Assembly: GCA_024280575.1 (NCBI GenBank)
Contig: JAJRPV010000004.1
Location: 1 to 64,000 of the forward strand
Source of the DNA: Campylobacterales bacterium
GTDB lineage: Bacteria; Campylobacterota; Campylobacteria; Campylobacterales; Sulfurospirillaceae
Direction of reading: 5' to 3'
DNA length: 64,000 bases
Each line of letters begins with the position of its first letter. Position 1 is the stretch's first letter. Below the pieces are notes generated by a model. That model saw only the letters and a list, made by a program, of their open reading frames with translations, ran no database searches and was not told the DNA's origin. The translations under genes were made by a program, and so were the position numbers. Positions 37,543 to 46,341 of this stretch are shown piece by piece.

Positions 37543-39605
37543 GCATCTTCTTTGTATTTACATTTTGGGCAATCAAATATCTGTTTTTTTCTCAGCTCTC
37601 TTGTGACCATCATCTCACCACATTCGGGGCATTTTTTATTTGTTGGCTGATAGGTTGAGACAAATTTACACTTTGGATAGTTTGAGCAACCGTAAAATTT
37701 TCCTCTTCGTGAAAATCGCTCCACTATATCTCCACCACATTCCGGGCATTTTACACCTTCGACTACAACTTGTGCTTTTTTCTCACTTTTGCCTAGATTT
37801 TTAGTGTATTTGCATTTTGGAAAAGCACTGCAAGAGATAAATTCGCCATATCGTCCTTTTCTTTTTACTAACTCTTCGCCACACTCGGGACATTTTTCGC
37901 CGGTTGGGATGACAACTTTCAGGCTTTTTATATTTTTTTTGCCTTTTTCTATGTTTTCCATAAAAGGTACATAAAAGTCATTTAAAACTTTTTGCCAGTC
38001 GGCTTTTTCTTCAGCGATGAGGTCAAGTGTCTCTTCCATCTGCGAAGTAAATGAGCTATCCACAACCCTTGGGAAGTTTTTTTCTAACAAATCAATAACG
38101 GTAAAAGCGATTTCACTAGGAATTATCTGTTTTTTTTCTATGGTTATATATTGTCGTACAACCAAAGTTGATATGGTTGGCGCATAAGTAGAAGGTCGTC
38201 CTATACCTAAAGATTCGAGTTTTTTAATCAAACTAGCTTCAGAGTATCTTGATGGCGGTTCTGTAAAATGCTGATTTGCCTCAATCTTGCTGAGTTCTAC
38301 GCTTTGTCCTTCCTCTAAATCAGGTAAAAGTTTATCTTTATCGCTTGCTCCGTAAACTCTATAAAATCCGTCGAACAAGAGCTTTCGTCCACTCGCTTTA
38401 AACTTGCTGCTTTTGCTTTCAAATATAAGAGTTTGGGATTCAAACAGTGCGCTGTTCATTTGTGAAGCTAAAAATCTATTGTAAATCAAAGAGTATAGTT
38501 TTAACTCATCAGGTTTTAAAAATTCTTTTGCTTTTTGGGGTGTAAAGTCAAGCATAGTTGGTCTAATAGCTTCGTGAGCCTCTTGAGCTCCTTTACTTTT
38601 TGATTTGTAATATTTTGGTTTTGCCGGAAGATATTTTTCGCCAAAATTATCCAAAATCTGCGCTCTTGCGTCACTTATGGCCTCTTTTGCGATATTTAAT
38701 GAATCCGTCCTCATATATGTGATAACGCCTTGAGTGCCTTTATGGGTTTTGACTCCTTCATAAAGAGTTTGGGCCAACATCATAGTTCTTTTAGGTGAAA
38801 ATCCAAGAGCACTCGAAGCACTTTGTTGCAAAGTAGAAGTCATAAAAGCTGGACTTGGAGAACTTTTCCTCTGCTTCTTTTCAATTTTACCAACGACAAA
38901 TTTTTCGCCACTAACTCTGTTTTTTATCTCATTTGCACGATCACCTTGGCTGATTGTCATCTTGTCTATTTTTTTATTATCAAATTCAACTAAAAGAGAT
39001 TCTATATTTTTATCAAAAAGTGCGTCAATACTCCAAAACTCAACCGGCTTAAAAGCTCTTATCTCTTTTTCTCTATCTACTACTATCTTAAGAGAAGAAG
39101 ATTGTACTCGACCCGCACTTAAACCTCTTTGTACCTTTGAAGCAAGCAGAGGCGAGAGTTTGTAGCCCACTATCCTGTCAAGCAATCTTCTGGTTTGCTG
39201 TGCATTTATGCTTGGAAAATCGAGTTTTCTAGGATTGTCGAGGGCATTTTGTATGGCAGTTTTTGTGATTTCATGAAAAACTATACGAGGAAGTTCCTTT
39301 GGATCTTTGCCCATAGCAGTTGCTATGTGAAAGCCGATGGCTTCCCCCTCTCTATCTTCATCCGTCGCGATATATATAGTATCTGCTTTTTTTGCTAAAT
39401 CTTTGATTTCTTTGACGATTTTTGCATGATCCCTTGGAGTTCTATACTCCGGTATAAACTTTCCTTCTTCTATCTTTATACCAAAACTGCTCTTTGGAAG
39501 ATCTCTGATATGTACTTTTGAAGCGATAACATCATAATCTTTTCCCAAGAAATTTTTGATAGTTCTAGCTTTTGCCGGTGATTCCACTATGATTAATTTT
39601 TTCAT
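37539..39605 (-). CDS. topA: DNA topoisomerase I
   Basis: A 688-residue type IA topoisomerase relaxing negative supercoils. The Toprim domain starts KKLIIVESPAKARTIKNFLGKDY with DEDREGEAIGFHIA metal acidic residues; the catalytic Tyr is in GVITYMRTDSLNIA. Three C-terminal zinc ribbons follow (CPECGEELVKRKGRYGEFISC, CPECGGDIVERFSRRGKFYGC, CPECGEMMVTRELRKKQIFDC). First in the topA-bioB-antiporter unit. Confidence 0.97.
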   Translation of the reverse strand: MKKLIIVESPAKARTIKNFLGKDYDVIASKVHIRDLPKSSFGIKIEEGKFIPEYRTPRDHAKIVKEIKDLAKKADTIYIATDEDREGEAIGFHIATAMGKDPKELPRIVFHEITKTAIQNALDNPRKLDFPSINAQQTRRLLDRIVGYKLSPLLASKVQRGLSAGRVQSSSLKIVVDREKEIRAFKPVEFWSIDALFDKNIESLLVEFDNKKIDKMTISQGDRANEIKNRVSGEKFVVGKIEKKQRKSSPSPAFMTSTLQQSASSALGFSPKRTMMLAQTLYEGVKTHKGTQGVITYMRTDSLNIAKEAISDARAQILDNFGEKYLPAKPKYYKSKSKGAQEAHEAIRPTMLDFTPQKAKEFLKPDELKLYSLIYNRFLASQMNSALFESQTLIFESKSSKFKASGRKLLFDGFYRVYGASDKDKLLPDLEEGQSVELSKIEANQHFTEPPSRYSEASLIKKLESLGIGRPSTYAPTISTLVVRQYITIEKKQIIPSEIAFTVIDLLEKNFPRVVDSSFTSQMEETLDLIAEEKADWQKVLNDFYVPFMENIEKGKKNIKSLKVVIPTGEKCPECGEELVKRKGRYGEFISCSAFPKCKYTKNLGKSEKKAQVVVEGVKCPECGGDIVERFSRRGKFYGCSNYPKCKFVSTYQPTNKKCPECGEMMVTRELRKKQIFDCPKCKYKEDA

Positions 39606-39674
39606 TCTCTACCTATATATTTGTAAAACTTTTGGGCAATTGTAGCGAAAAAAGATTAAATAAGGAAATGCAAC

Positions 39675-40214
39675 TCACCATATCTTGGAAAAATCAAACT
39701 CCATTTTATCTTTACACTCTTTGATATCAAACTCTACTTTTTCATCCGTTGCATCACATAGTTTTTTATATCTTCCATTGTAAAGTTCATAGACTTTTGC
39801 CAGTTCTTCATCAGGATCAACTATGATATAGTAGTTTACTCCCTCTCTTTCGTATATATCATACTTTACATGTATGTCTTTTTTTGCAGTTGATTTTGAA
39901 AGGATTTCAAATATGATTTTCGGAGCTTTTGATATGTATGCTTTATTTGTTATTTCATCACAAACGACTAAATTGTCAGGCTGGACTACGGTATCTTCTG
40001 CTATCTTCCAATCAACGGGAAGCAGTGCTTGGCATTTTTTACAGTTTTCAAATATATCTTCCAAATTTCGTGCTATTTTACTGCTTATACTTTGATGTTT
40101 TACCATCGGTGCTGGACTCATAGCGTAGGCAAGTCCATTTATGATTTCCCAGTCACCCTCCCATTTGGCGTAATCCTCATAGGTGTAATATGGCATATAG
40201 TCTAGTGCTTCCAT
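39675..40214 (-). CDS. Uma2 family (DUF820) PD-(D/E)XK nuclease-like protein
   Basis: A 179-residue protein of the Uma2 family, abundant in cyanobacteria and scattered elsewhere, with a restriction-endonuclease-like fold and unknown role. YTYEDYAKWEGDWEIINGLAYAMSPAP is the N-terminal motif; VVQPDNLVVCD and APKIIFEILSKSTAKKDIHVKYDIYEREGVNYYIIVDPDEELAKVYEL contain the putative PD-ExK acidic residues. Flanked by topA and the flagellin gene, likely an acquired single gene. Confidence 0.8.
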   Translation of the reverse strand: MEALDYMPYYTYEDYAKWEGDWEIINGLAYAMSPAPMVKHQSISSKIARNLEDIFENCKKCQALLPVDWKIAEDTVVQPDNLVVCDEITNKAYISKAPKIIFEILSKSTAKKDIHVKYDIYEREGVNYYIIVDPDEELAKVYELYNGRYKKLCDATDEKVEFDIKECKDKMEFDFSKIW

Positions 40215-40286
40215 AAGATTTCCTTTTCGTTGGTATATTTAATTATATCACATTTTTGAAGAATGTATTTTTCCTTCTAAAAAACT

Positions 40287-40318
40287 AAAAAGTGCAAAGT
40301 ACAACCCTGGCACTTTTT
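40287..40318. repeat. GTGCCAGG-family hairpin, left of flagellin
   Basis: AAAAAGTGC and GCACTTTTT (9 bp) enclose AAAGTACAACCCTG. Its reverse complement (AAAAAGTGCCAGGGTTGTACTTTGCACTTTTT) aligns with the hairpin at 41856-41888, so the flagellin gene is bracketed by an inverted pair. It also suits a terminator with T runs in both directions. Confidence 0.6.
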
Positions 40319-40364
40319 GGGAGGATATTTTTGTGAATTTTTGCGAAAAAAAGATTTTTAGCTA

Positions 40365-40390
40365 TAAACTTTTTTTTAAAGTGTCCGATT
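40365..40390 (+). promoter_or_regulatory. Sigma-28 (FliA) promoter of flagellin
   Basis: TAAA (40365-40368), a 15-nt spacer and TCCGATT (40384-40390) closely match the sigma-28 consensus TAAA-N15-GCCGATAA. It lies 57 nt upstream of the flagellin ATG, with ribosome site AAAAGGA between. Confidence 0.8.
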
Positions 40391-40446
40391 TAGTTTGTAT
40401 CAATGGCAAGGAAGCCACTGAAATTTAACAGATAAAAGGATTTATC

Positions 40447-41799
40447 ATGGGTTTTAGAATTAACACAAATGTTGCGGCGATGAACGCTCACATGTACTCA
40501 CTTAACAACAACAAGAGTTTGGACAACTCTCTTGCACACTTGAGTTCCGGCTTAAGAATCAACAAGGCGGCTGATGATGCTTCAGGTTTGGCTATCGCAA
40601 ATCAGCTTAAAGCTCAGGCAAATGGACTTGGACAAGCTATCAGAAATGCAAATGATGGTATAAACCTGGCTCAAACAGCTGATGGTGCGCTTGACGAATA
40701 CTCAAAAATCATCAATACTGTTAGAACCAAAGCAATCCAAGCAGCATCTGATGGTCAAAATGCAAATTCAAGAAAAGCTATCCAAAGTGATATAAACAAA
40801 TTGTTGGAAGAAGCGCAAAATATTGCAACAACAACTTCATTTAATGGTCAAAATCTTCTTGATGGTACTTTTACAGATAAAGCTTTCCATATAGGTGCAT
40901 ATGCTAACCAAACAGTTGGTATTAGCATAGGAAATGCTCAAACTACATCTATCGGAGATTATGCAAAAACAACTGGTGGTGCAACTACTGCGGCTTTAAC
41001 TGATGGTGATTTGACAATCAACAGCGTAGATGTTGGAGCAGCTACTATTGATGCAAAAGATCAGGCTAGAGCCATAAACTCTGTTTCTAATGATACAGGT
41101 GTTACGGCAACAGCAAAAACCGAAGTTGCAGGTGGTGCGGTAACAGGCGGTACAATTGCTGACGGAGATATCACAATTAATGGTGTATCTATAGGCGCTT
41201 TAACAATTCAGGCAAATGATACTAATGGTAAACTTACTGACGCCATAAATGCGATCTCTGATCAAACAGGTGTTACTGCCACACTTGCAGGTGGCAAGTT
41301 GACATTAACTGCCTCAGCAGGCGATGATATTACAATCGGCGAAGCAAATAGTGGCGCAGCAAAAGCTGGTTTAACAGCTGCAACTACACACGGAAAGCTT
41401 ACGCTAACATCTGATAATGTAATTTCAATAGGTGGTACAGATGCAACAAAAGCTGGTTTAACAGCTGGAAATATTGCAACCACAGGTAGCCTTAGCGGTA
41501 TTAGTGTTGGTACAAGAACTGATGCAGAAAGTGCAATTATGACAACTGATGCGGCTCTAAGACAAATAGATGGTGTTAGATCAAATATCGGTTCCGTTCA
41601 AAATCAACTTGAATCAACTGTTAGAAATATCTCTGTAACTCAAGTAAATGTTACTTCAGCAGAATCTTCTATCCGTGATGTTGACTTCGCACAAGAATCA
41701 GCAAACTTTTCTAAGTTTAACATTCTTGCACAATCAGGAAGTTATGCGATGAGTCAAGCAAATGCTGTTCAACAAAATGTTCTAAGATTACTTCAGTAA
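40447..41799 (+). CDS. fla: Flagellin
   Basis: A 450-residue filament subunit. The conserved N terminus (MGFRINTNVAAMNAHMYSLNNNKSLDNSLAHLSSGLRINKAADDASGLAIANQLKAQANGLG region) and C terminus (ending NAVQQNVLRLLQ) form the D0/D1 coiled coils and carry the export signal. The middle (about 170-350) is Thr/Gly/Ala-rich with repeated units, such as DGDLTINSVDVGA and DGDITINGVSIGA, and AKAGLTAATTHGKLTL and TKAGLTAGN, as in the flagellin IN motif. Single gene here with sigma-28 promoter and strong terminator. Confidence 0.96.
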   Translation: MGFRINTNVAAMNAHMYSLNNNKSLDNSLAHLSSGLRINKAADDASGLAIANQLKAQANGLGQAIRNANDGINLAQTADGALDEYSKIINTVRTKAIQAASDGQNANSRKAIQSDINKLLEEAQNIATTTSFNGQNLLDGTFTDKAFHIGAYANQTVGISIGNAQTTSIGDYAKTTGGATTAALTDGDLTINSVDVGAATIDAKDQARAINSVSNDTGVTATAKTEVAGGAVTGGTIADGDITINGVSIGALTIQANDTNGKLTDAINAISDQTGVTATLAGGKLTLTASAGDDITIGEANSGAAKAGLTAATTHGKLTLTSDNVISIGGTDATKAGLTAGNIATTGSLSGISVGTRTDAESAIMTTDAALRQIDGVRSNIGSVQNQLESTVRNISVTQVNVTSAESSIRDVDFAQESANFSKFNILAQSGSYAMSQANAVQQNVLRLLQ

Positions 41800-41811
41800 A
41801 CTTTCCAACAA

Positions 41812-41845
41812 AGAGAGCCTCCCAAGGCTCTCCCCCTCTTTTTTA
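41812..41845 (+). terminator. Flagellin terminator
   Basis: GAGAGCCT-ccca-AGGCTCTC (8 bp, GC-rich) followed by CCCCTCTTTTTT, 13 nt after the flagellin stop. Confidence 0.88.
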
Positions 41846-41855
41846 ATTTCCCCCT

Positions 41856-41888
41856 AAAAGGTGCCAGGGTTAAACTTTACACTTTTTT
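41856..41888. repeat. GTGCCAGG-family hairpin, right of flagellin
   Basis: AAAAGGTG and CACTTTTTT pair around CCAGGGTTAAACTTTA. It is the inverted partner of 40287-40318 and shares GGTGCCAGG and TTAAACTTT with the palindrome at 28392-28432. Confidence 0.6.
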
Positions 41889-41931
41889 ATAGAATGTAAG
41901 TGTATTTATAAATTTTATGGTACAATTTATG

Positions 41932-42099
41932 ATGTCAATCAATAATCAAGATTTTTATACAAAGGCTTATGAGAAATACAGCGTAAGTGCACAAGGAGTA
42001 GACTAGAACTCTATAAAATCTCAAGAGTTGAGTTTTAAAGTCATCACGGATTTTTGGGAAAAGATGTTGGCATATTTTAAAAGGTTGTATAAAAAATGA
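41932..42099 (+). pseudogene. Remnant of a SAM-dependent methyltransferase gene
   Basis: The frame reads MSINNQDFYTKAYEKYSVSAQGVD, a TAG at 42004, then NSIKSQELSFKVITDFWEKMLAYFKRLYKK and a stop that overlaps the hydrolase start (ATGA). DFYTKAYEKYG-SA-GVxWNS-SQ-RF-VIT-F is the usual N terminus of a class I methyltransferase in related bacteria. The TAG stands where Trp is expected, and the Rossmann core is missing, so an internal deletion seems to join an N-terminal and a C-terminal piece. Identification is from memory of the family, not from a search. Confidence 0.5.
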
Positions 42100-42881
42100 A
42101 AATTTTACTGTTTGTCGTCATCTTTATATATATTGGTGTTGTGGCCTATTTTTATTTTATTCAGGATTCTAAGATATTTAATGCCTCAGAGATTCCTTCA
42201 AATCCCCCTTTTGTTTTAAAAAATGTCAAAAATATCTCTTTTAAAGTGGCTGATGGCGTGGTTTTAGACGGAGATTTCAAAAAATCAGATAGTAAAAATA
42301 CACCTACTATTATATACTTTGGCGGCAATAGTGACGATGCCACTAGATTTTTGCTTCACACCAAGAGTTTAAACAGTTATAATATAGTAGCTTTTAACTA
42401 TAGAGGATATTTACAAAGTGGAGGAAAACCAACTGAAAAAAATATTTTTAGCGATGCTTTGAAGATATATGACAAGTTTGCTAAGAATTCAAAAGTTATT
42501 TTGATAGGACGAAGTTTGGGCTCTGGAGTTGCAGTATATTTGGCTAGCAAAAGAGAAGTTTTGGGGGTTGTATTGATAACACCTTATGACTCTGTTGTTT
42601 CTTTGGTAAAAGAAAAATATCCGTATTTACCGATAGATTTTATACTAAAATATAGATTTGAATCCATCAAATGTGCAAAAAATATCAACAGTCCTATCTG
42701 TATAATAGAGGTTAAAGGCGATAAAACTATACCAAACAGCCATACGCTAGAACTCTCTAAAAAGATAAAAAATTTGTCAAAATTTGTTGTGTTGGAAAAT
42801 ACAACTCATGCAGATGTGTTAAACCATCCAAAATTTGAAGAAAATCTAAAAAATATACTCAAGGAAATCTATGCTAAGTGA
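42096..42881 (+). CDS. Alpha/beta hydrolase, membrane-anchored
   Basis: A 261-residue protein with an N-terminal hydrophobic anchor (MKILLFVVIFIYIGVVAYFYF) and an alpha/beta hydrolase fold. The oxyanion region is IIYFGGNSDDA, the nucleophile elbow GRSLGSG, and the late His is in ENTTHADVLNHPKF; an acidic residue in EVKGDKTIPNS completes the likely triad. It resembles the YfhR/ABHD-type serine peptidase-like family. Substrate unknown. Overlaps the dCMP deaminase gene by 11 nt. Confidence 0.82.
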   Translation: MKILLFVVIFIYIGVVAYFYFIQDSKIFNASEIPSNPPFVLKNVKNISFKVADGVVLDGDFKKSDSKNTPTIIYFGGNSDDATRFLLHTKSLNSYNIVAFNYRGYLQSGGKPTEKNIFSDALKIYDKFAKNSKVILIGRSLGSGVAVYLASKREVLGVVLITPYDSVVSLVKEKYPYLPIDFILKYRFESIKCAKNINSPICIIEVKGDKTIPNSHTLELSKKIKNLSKFVVLENTTHADVLNHPKFEENLKNILKEIYAK

Positions 42882-43311
42882 TAGAAATTTTATAAATATT
42901 GCCCGAGAAATATCGAAAGCAAGCAAATGTGTCTCAAAACAAGTGGGTGCCGTTATCGTTAAAAACGGTCGAATATTGAGCACTGGCTATAATGGAACAC
43001 CTGCCGGATATACAAATTGTTGTGATTATTGGGACAACCAATACACTAAAGAGCACCATGAGTGGAGCAAAACATATGAAATTCATGCCGAGATGAATGC
43101 CATCATTTGGGCAGCTCGCGAGGGTATCTGTATCAAAGATGCCACGATATATGTAACGCTTGAGCCATGTAGTGATTGTAGTAAAAATATCATAGCAAGC
43201 GGTATGAAAAGAATCGTATATGAAAAGTCTTATGAGCATACAAATTCGGATACGGTAGCAAAATTTTTAAAAGACAATGGTGTTGAGATTGTACAAATCG
43301 AAGAAGATTAA
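42871..43311 (+). CDS. dCMP deaminase
   Basis: A 146-residue zinc deaminase of the ComEB/dCMP deaminase family making dUMP for thymidylate synthesis. Zinc site: HAEMNAIIWAA and LEPCSDCSKNIIASGM. The N terminus FINIAREISKASKCVSKQVGAVIVKNGRILSTGYNGTPAGYTNC is characteristic of the dCMP rather than cytidine enzymes. Confidence 0.9.
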   Translation: MLSDRNFINIAREISKASKCVSKQVGAVIVKNGRILSTGYNGTPAGYTNCCDYWDNQYTKEHHEWSKTYEIHAEMNAIIWAAREGICIKDATIYVTLEPCSDCSKNIIASGMKRIVYEKSYEHTNSDTVAKFLKDNGVEIVQIEED

Positions 43312-43382
43312 GAAGTTATATATCCGAAAAATAGTAGAATATAAAGAATTTTTAACCGTAAGTGGTACAACAAGGATTAGTG

Positions 43383-43844
43383 ATGACAAACAAAGAGATA
43401 AAAGAATTAATGCGTTTTTTTGACAATAGTGATATATCAAAGGTAAAGATAAAAGATGGTGAATTTTCAATAGAATTGCAAAAAGGGTTTGAGAACAGCT
43501 TGACAAATGCCGTTTCTGCGCCTATTCAAAGTACGCCAGTTATAGCACAAGCAACAGCAGAAGCTAGTCAAGAAAGTACAGAAATCGTGGAGAATAAAAA
43601 TGATGATTTAACCATAGATTCCCCGATGGTAGGTACATTTTATATAGCCCCAAGTCCAGGAAGTGAACCGTTTGTAAAAGTAGGAACGGTAGTAAGAAAA
43701 GGTCAAACTATCGCTATTATTGAAGCTATGAAAATCATGAATGAAATAGAAGCAGAATTTGATTGTAGAATAACCAAGGTTTTATCCAGTGATGGACAAC
43801 CGGTAGAATTTGGATTGCCACTGTTTGCTGTGGAGAAAGTATAA
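43383..43844 (+). CDS. accB: Biotin carboxyl carrier protein AccB
   Basis: A 153-residue carrier of acetyl-CoA carboxylase. The N-terminal domain MTNKEIKELMRFFDNSDISKVKIKDGEFSIEL, an Ala/Gln/Glu-rich linker, and the biotinyl domain with EAMKIMNE (biotinylated Lys) are in order. Start chosen at ATG 43383 with AAGGATTAG upstream; the track start at 43362 adds seven residues. Its last base overlaps accC. Confidence 0.95.
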   Translation: MTNKEIKELMRFFDNSDISKVKIKDGEFSIELQKGFENSLTNAVSAPIQSTPVIAQATAEASQESTEIVENKNDDLTIDSPMVGTFYIAPSPGSEPFVKVGTVVRKGQTIAIIEAMKIMNEIEAEFDCRITKVLSSDGQPVEFGLPLFAVEKV

Positions 43845-45178
43845 TGGCAGAGATTAAAAAAATTCTCGTTGCAAACAGAGGTGAAATAGCTCTGCGTGCG
43901 ATAAGAACGATAAAGGAGATGGGTAAGCAAGCCATAGCTGTTTACTCGACTGAAGATAAAGATGCACTTTACTTACAGTATGCTGACGCTGCTATATGTA
44001 TTGGTGGCGCAAAGTCAAGCGAGAGTTATCTAAATGTACCCGCTATTATAAGTGCAGCTGAGATAAGTGGTTGCGATGCTATTTTCCCGGGATATGGATT
44101 TTTAAGTGAAAATCAGGACTTTGTTGAGATTTGTAAAATTCACGGACTTGTATTTATAGGACCTTCGGTTGATTCCATGGTCTTGATGAGTGATAAATCA
44201 AAAGCAAAAGAAGTGATGAAAAAAGCCGGAGTTCCTGTTATCGAAGGGAGTGAAGGTGCTCTTGAAAATATAGAAGAAGCAAAAGTGTTAGCTAACAAAA
44301 TAGGCTATCCTGTTATCGTCAAGGCAAGTGCGGGCGGTGGCGGACGAGGTATGCGCGTAGTTGAAAAAGAGGAAGATTTGGAGATAGCATATCTTTCGGC
44401 AGAAAGCGAAGCTGCGGTTGCCTTTGGGAATGGAACTTTGTATATGGAAAAACTCATCAAAAACCCTCGTCATATCGAAGTGCAAATTTTAGGTGATGCT
44501 TATGGCAATGCCGTACATGTAGGAGAAAGAGATTGCTCTTTACAGAGAAGACATCAAAAACTCATAGAAGAATCACCAGCTGCTATATTGGATGATGAAA
44601 CTAGAAAAAAGCTTCATGAAGTAGCTGTCAATGCAGTCAAATATATAGGTTATGAAAATGCCGGAACATTTGAATTTTTACTAGACAGCGAAAAAAACTT
44701 TTATTTTATGGAGATGAATACCAGACTTCAGGTAGAGCATTGTGTTAGTGAGATGGTTAGTGGAATTGATATCATAGAATGGATGATAAAAATAGCTGAA
44801 GGCAAAAAACTTTTAAATCAAGAAGAGATAAAATTAAAAGGACATTCTATTGAGTGTAGAATTACGGCTGAAGATTCCGTGAAATTTATACCAAGCCCGG
44901 GTAAAGTTATAAAATATATAGCACCCGGTGGTAGAAATGTAAGAGTCGATTCTCATCTTTATCAAAATTATGTGATACCATCTTGCTATGATTCTTTGAT
45001 ATGGAAATTGATTGTTTTGGGAGACGACAGAGAAAGAGCCATAGCTAAAATGAAAGAGGCATTAGTAGAGCTTCAGATAGAAGGCGTGGCAACAGTAAGA
45101 GATTTTCATCTCAAAATGATGGATAATGCAGATTTCATAGAAAATAATTTCGATACTAATTATCTTTCAAGATACTAG
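43844..45178 (+). CDS. accC: Biotin carboxylase AccC
   Basis: The 444-residue ATP-grasp subunit that carboxylates biotin on AccB. ILVANRGEIALRAIRT at the N terminus, the Gly-rich loop KASAGGGGRGMRVV, HVGERDCSLQRRHQKLIEESP and FYFMEMNTRLQVEHCVSE are all intact. Operon accB-accC with terminator directly after. Confidence 0.96.
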   Translation: MAEIKKILVANRGEIALRAIRTIKEMGKQAIAVYSTEDKDALYLQYADAAICIGGAKSSESYLNVPAIISAAEISGCDAIFPGYGFLSENQDFVEICKIHGLVFIGPSVDSMVLMSDKSKAKEVMKKAGVPVIEGSEGALENIEEAKVLANKIGYPVIVKASAGGGGRGMRVVEKEEDLEIAYLSAESEAAVAFGNGTLYMEKLIKNPRHIEVQILGDAYGNAVHVGERDCSLQRRHQKLIEESPAAILDDETRKKLHEVAVNAVKYIGYENAGTFEFLLDSEKNFYFMEMNTRLQVEHCVSEMVSGIDIIEWMIKIAEGKKLLNQEEIKLKGHSIECRITAEDSVKFIPSPGKVIKYIAPGGRNVRVDSHLYQNYVIPSCYDSLIWKLIVLGDDRERAIAKMKEALVELQIEGVATVRDFHLKMMDNADFIENNFDTNYLSRY

Positions 45179-45200
45179 CCTCCTAGAAGGTTAGTATCTT
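45169..45200. terminator. accC terminator
   Basis: AAGATACTAGCCT pairs with AGGTTAGTATCTT (13 bp with one wobble) around CCTAGA; the stop codon of accC is inside the left arm. Confidence 0.75.
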
Positions 45201-45381
45201 AAACTGAGCATTTTTTGCTGATTATACAAAGAGGGCAAAAGTTTAATATCCCGGCTATAAGAGGCAATACTCCAAGATAAAACCATGGATTACTTAGATA
45301 AAATCCAACTCCTATTAGAATTATTCCTAAAAAGATTCTAAATACTCTGCAAAACTTTCTTATTTTATCATATTTATTCAT
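45199..45381 (-). CDS. DUF2892-like small membrane protein
   Basis: A 60-residue protein with two hydrophobic segments (VFRIFLGIILIGVGFYL and WFYLGVLPLIAGILNFCPLCIIS) and a basic start. The ending NFCPLCIISKKCSV matches the DUF2892/YgaP-membrane type with its Cys pair. Function unknown; such proteins often sit near sulfur or redox genes, which is not obvious here. Confidence 0.65.
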   Translation of the reverse strand: MNKYDKIRKFCRVFRIFLGIILIGVGFYLSNPWFYLGVLPLIAGILNFCPLCIISKKCSV

Positions 45382-45391
45382 TATATTTTTC

Positions 45392-46249
45392 CTAACTATT
45401 TGGTTTTCTTAAGACTTTAACATCTGCTATTGATCTTATTTTATTAAAGTAATCATCTATCGCAGCTTTTTCTTTTTTAGATGAGAGCAATGAGCGAATA
45501 TAGTCTTTTACCTTTGCAAAAGGCACAGTTGTTACGCCATTTTTTTCTTTTATGTAAAACATAGTATAGCCTTCGCCCATTTTTAATGCAGGTGTAAATT
45601 CTCCTGATTTTGTTTGGTTTAGTAAATTTTCAAGATTGCCATTCATCTTTCCGGATTGAAACTGAACTTGCTTTGCTTTTACTCCGGGTATCGAAAGCAT
45701 AGGGTTTTTTCTTATCTTTTCCAAAGAAGTTTTTGAGGGGCTTTCGTATGCTACCGTTATAAACGACTTTGCCATAACAAATTTATTTTTATTATTTTTA
45801 TAATAGTTTTCCAAGGTTTTTTCATCTACTATCGTGTTATTTCCAGAGAAAATTCTACCATATAGTTTTTCTTGTTCTATTTTCTTCTTCACATCTTTTC
45901 TGTAATCATTTTCATTTATATTTTTTGATTTCAGCATTTCAAAAAATTTAAATTCAGAAATTCCATTTTTTGCAGCTAATTTTTTTATATAGCTTTCAAC
46001 TTCAAAATCACTTGCGCTAATATTTAGTTTCTTGATTTGGGCATCTTCGAGTTTTTGTCTTATTAAAATATCCAAAGACTCTTTGGTGGAAATATGCAGT
46101 TTATCAGAGTATTTATAAATTTCATATAGCGTAATAGGCTCGTTGTTTATGATAACTGATATAGCATCAACCATACCTGCATAAGATAGATTTGCCCAAA
46201 AGATAAGCACAGCAAATATTTTTAATAAATTTTTCATAGATTTCTTCAC
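45392..46249 (-). CDS. SurA-like periplasmic peptidyl-prolyl isomerase/chaperone
   Basis: A 285-residue secreted protein: signal peptide KNLLKIFAVLIFWANLSYA, then DAISVIINNEPITLYEIYK and a helical SurA-N-type segment with LIRQKLEDAQIKKLNISASDFEVESYIKKLAAKNGIS. A parvulin-like PPIase domain follows (GEFTPALKMGEGYTMFYIKEKNG). Probably aids outer membrane protein folding, like PEB4/Cj0596 in Campylobacter. Confidence 0.78.
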   Translation of the reverse strand: MKKSMKNLLKIFAVLIFWANLSYAGMVDAISVIINNEPITLYEIYKYSDKLHISTKESLDILIRQKLEDAQIKKLNISASDFEVESYIKKLAAKNGISEFKFFEMLKSKNINENDYRKDVKKKIEQEKLYGRIFSGNNTIVDEKTLENYYKNNKNKFVMAKSFITVAYESPSKTSLEKIRKNPMLSIPGVKAKQVQFQSGKMNGNLENLLNQTKSGEFTPALKMGEGYTMFYIKEKNGVTTVPFAKVKDYIRSLLSSKKEKAAIDDYFNKIRSIADVKVLRKPNS

Positions 46250-46341
46250 TAATTGTCCTTTGTTAAGTAATGTTAAGTAAAAAGCTTATATAATTTTCTA
46301 TTGGTTATTATATCAAATATTTATTTAAAAAGGACTGTTTT

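Noticed and set aside
40301-40330. Sigma-54 promoter for flagellin (TGGCAC near 40308)
   Set aside because: No GC at the right distance for the -12 element; the sigma-28 match downstream is much better.
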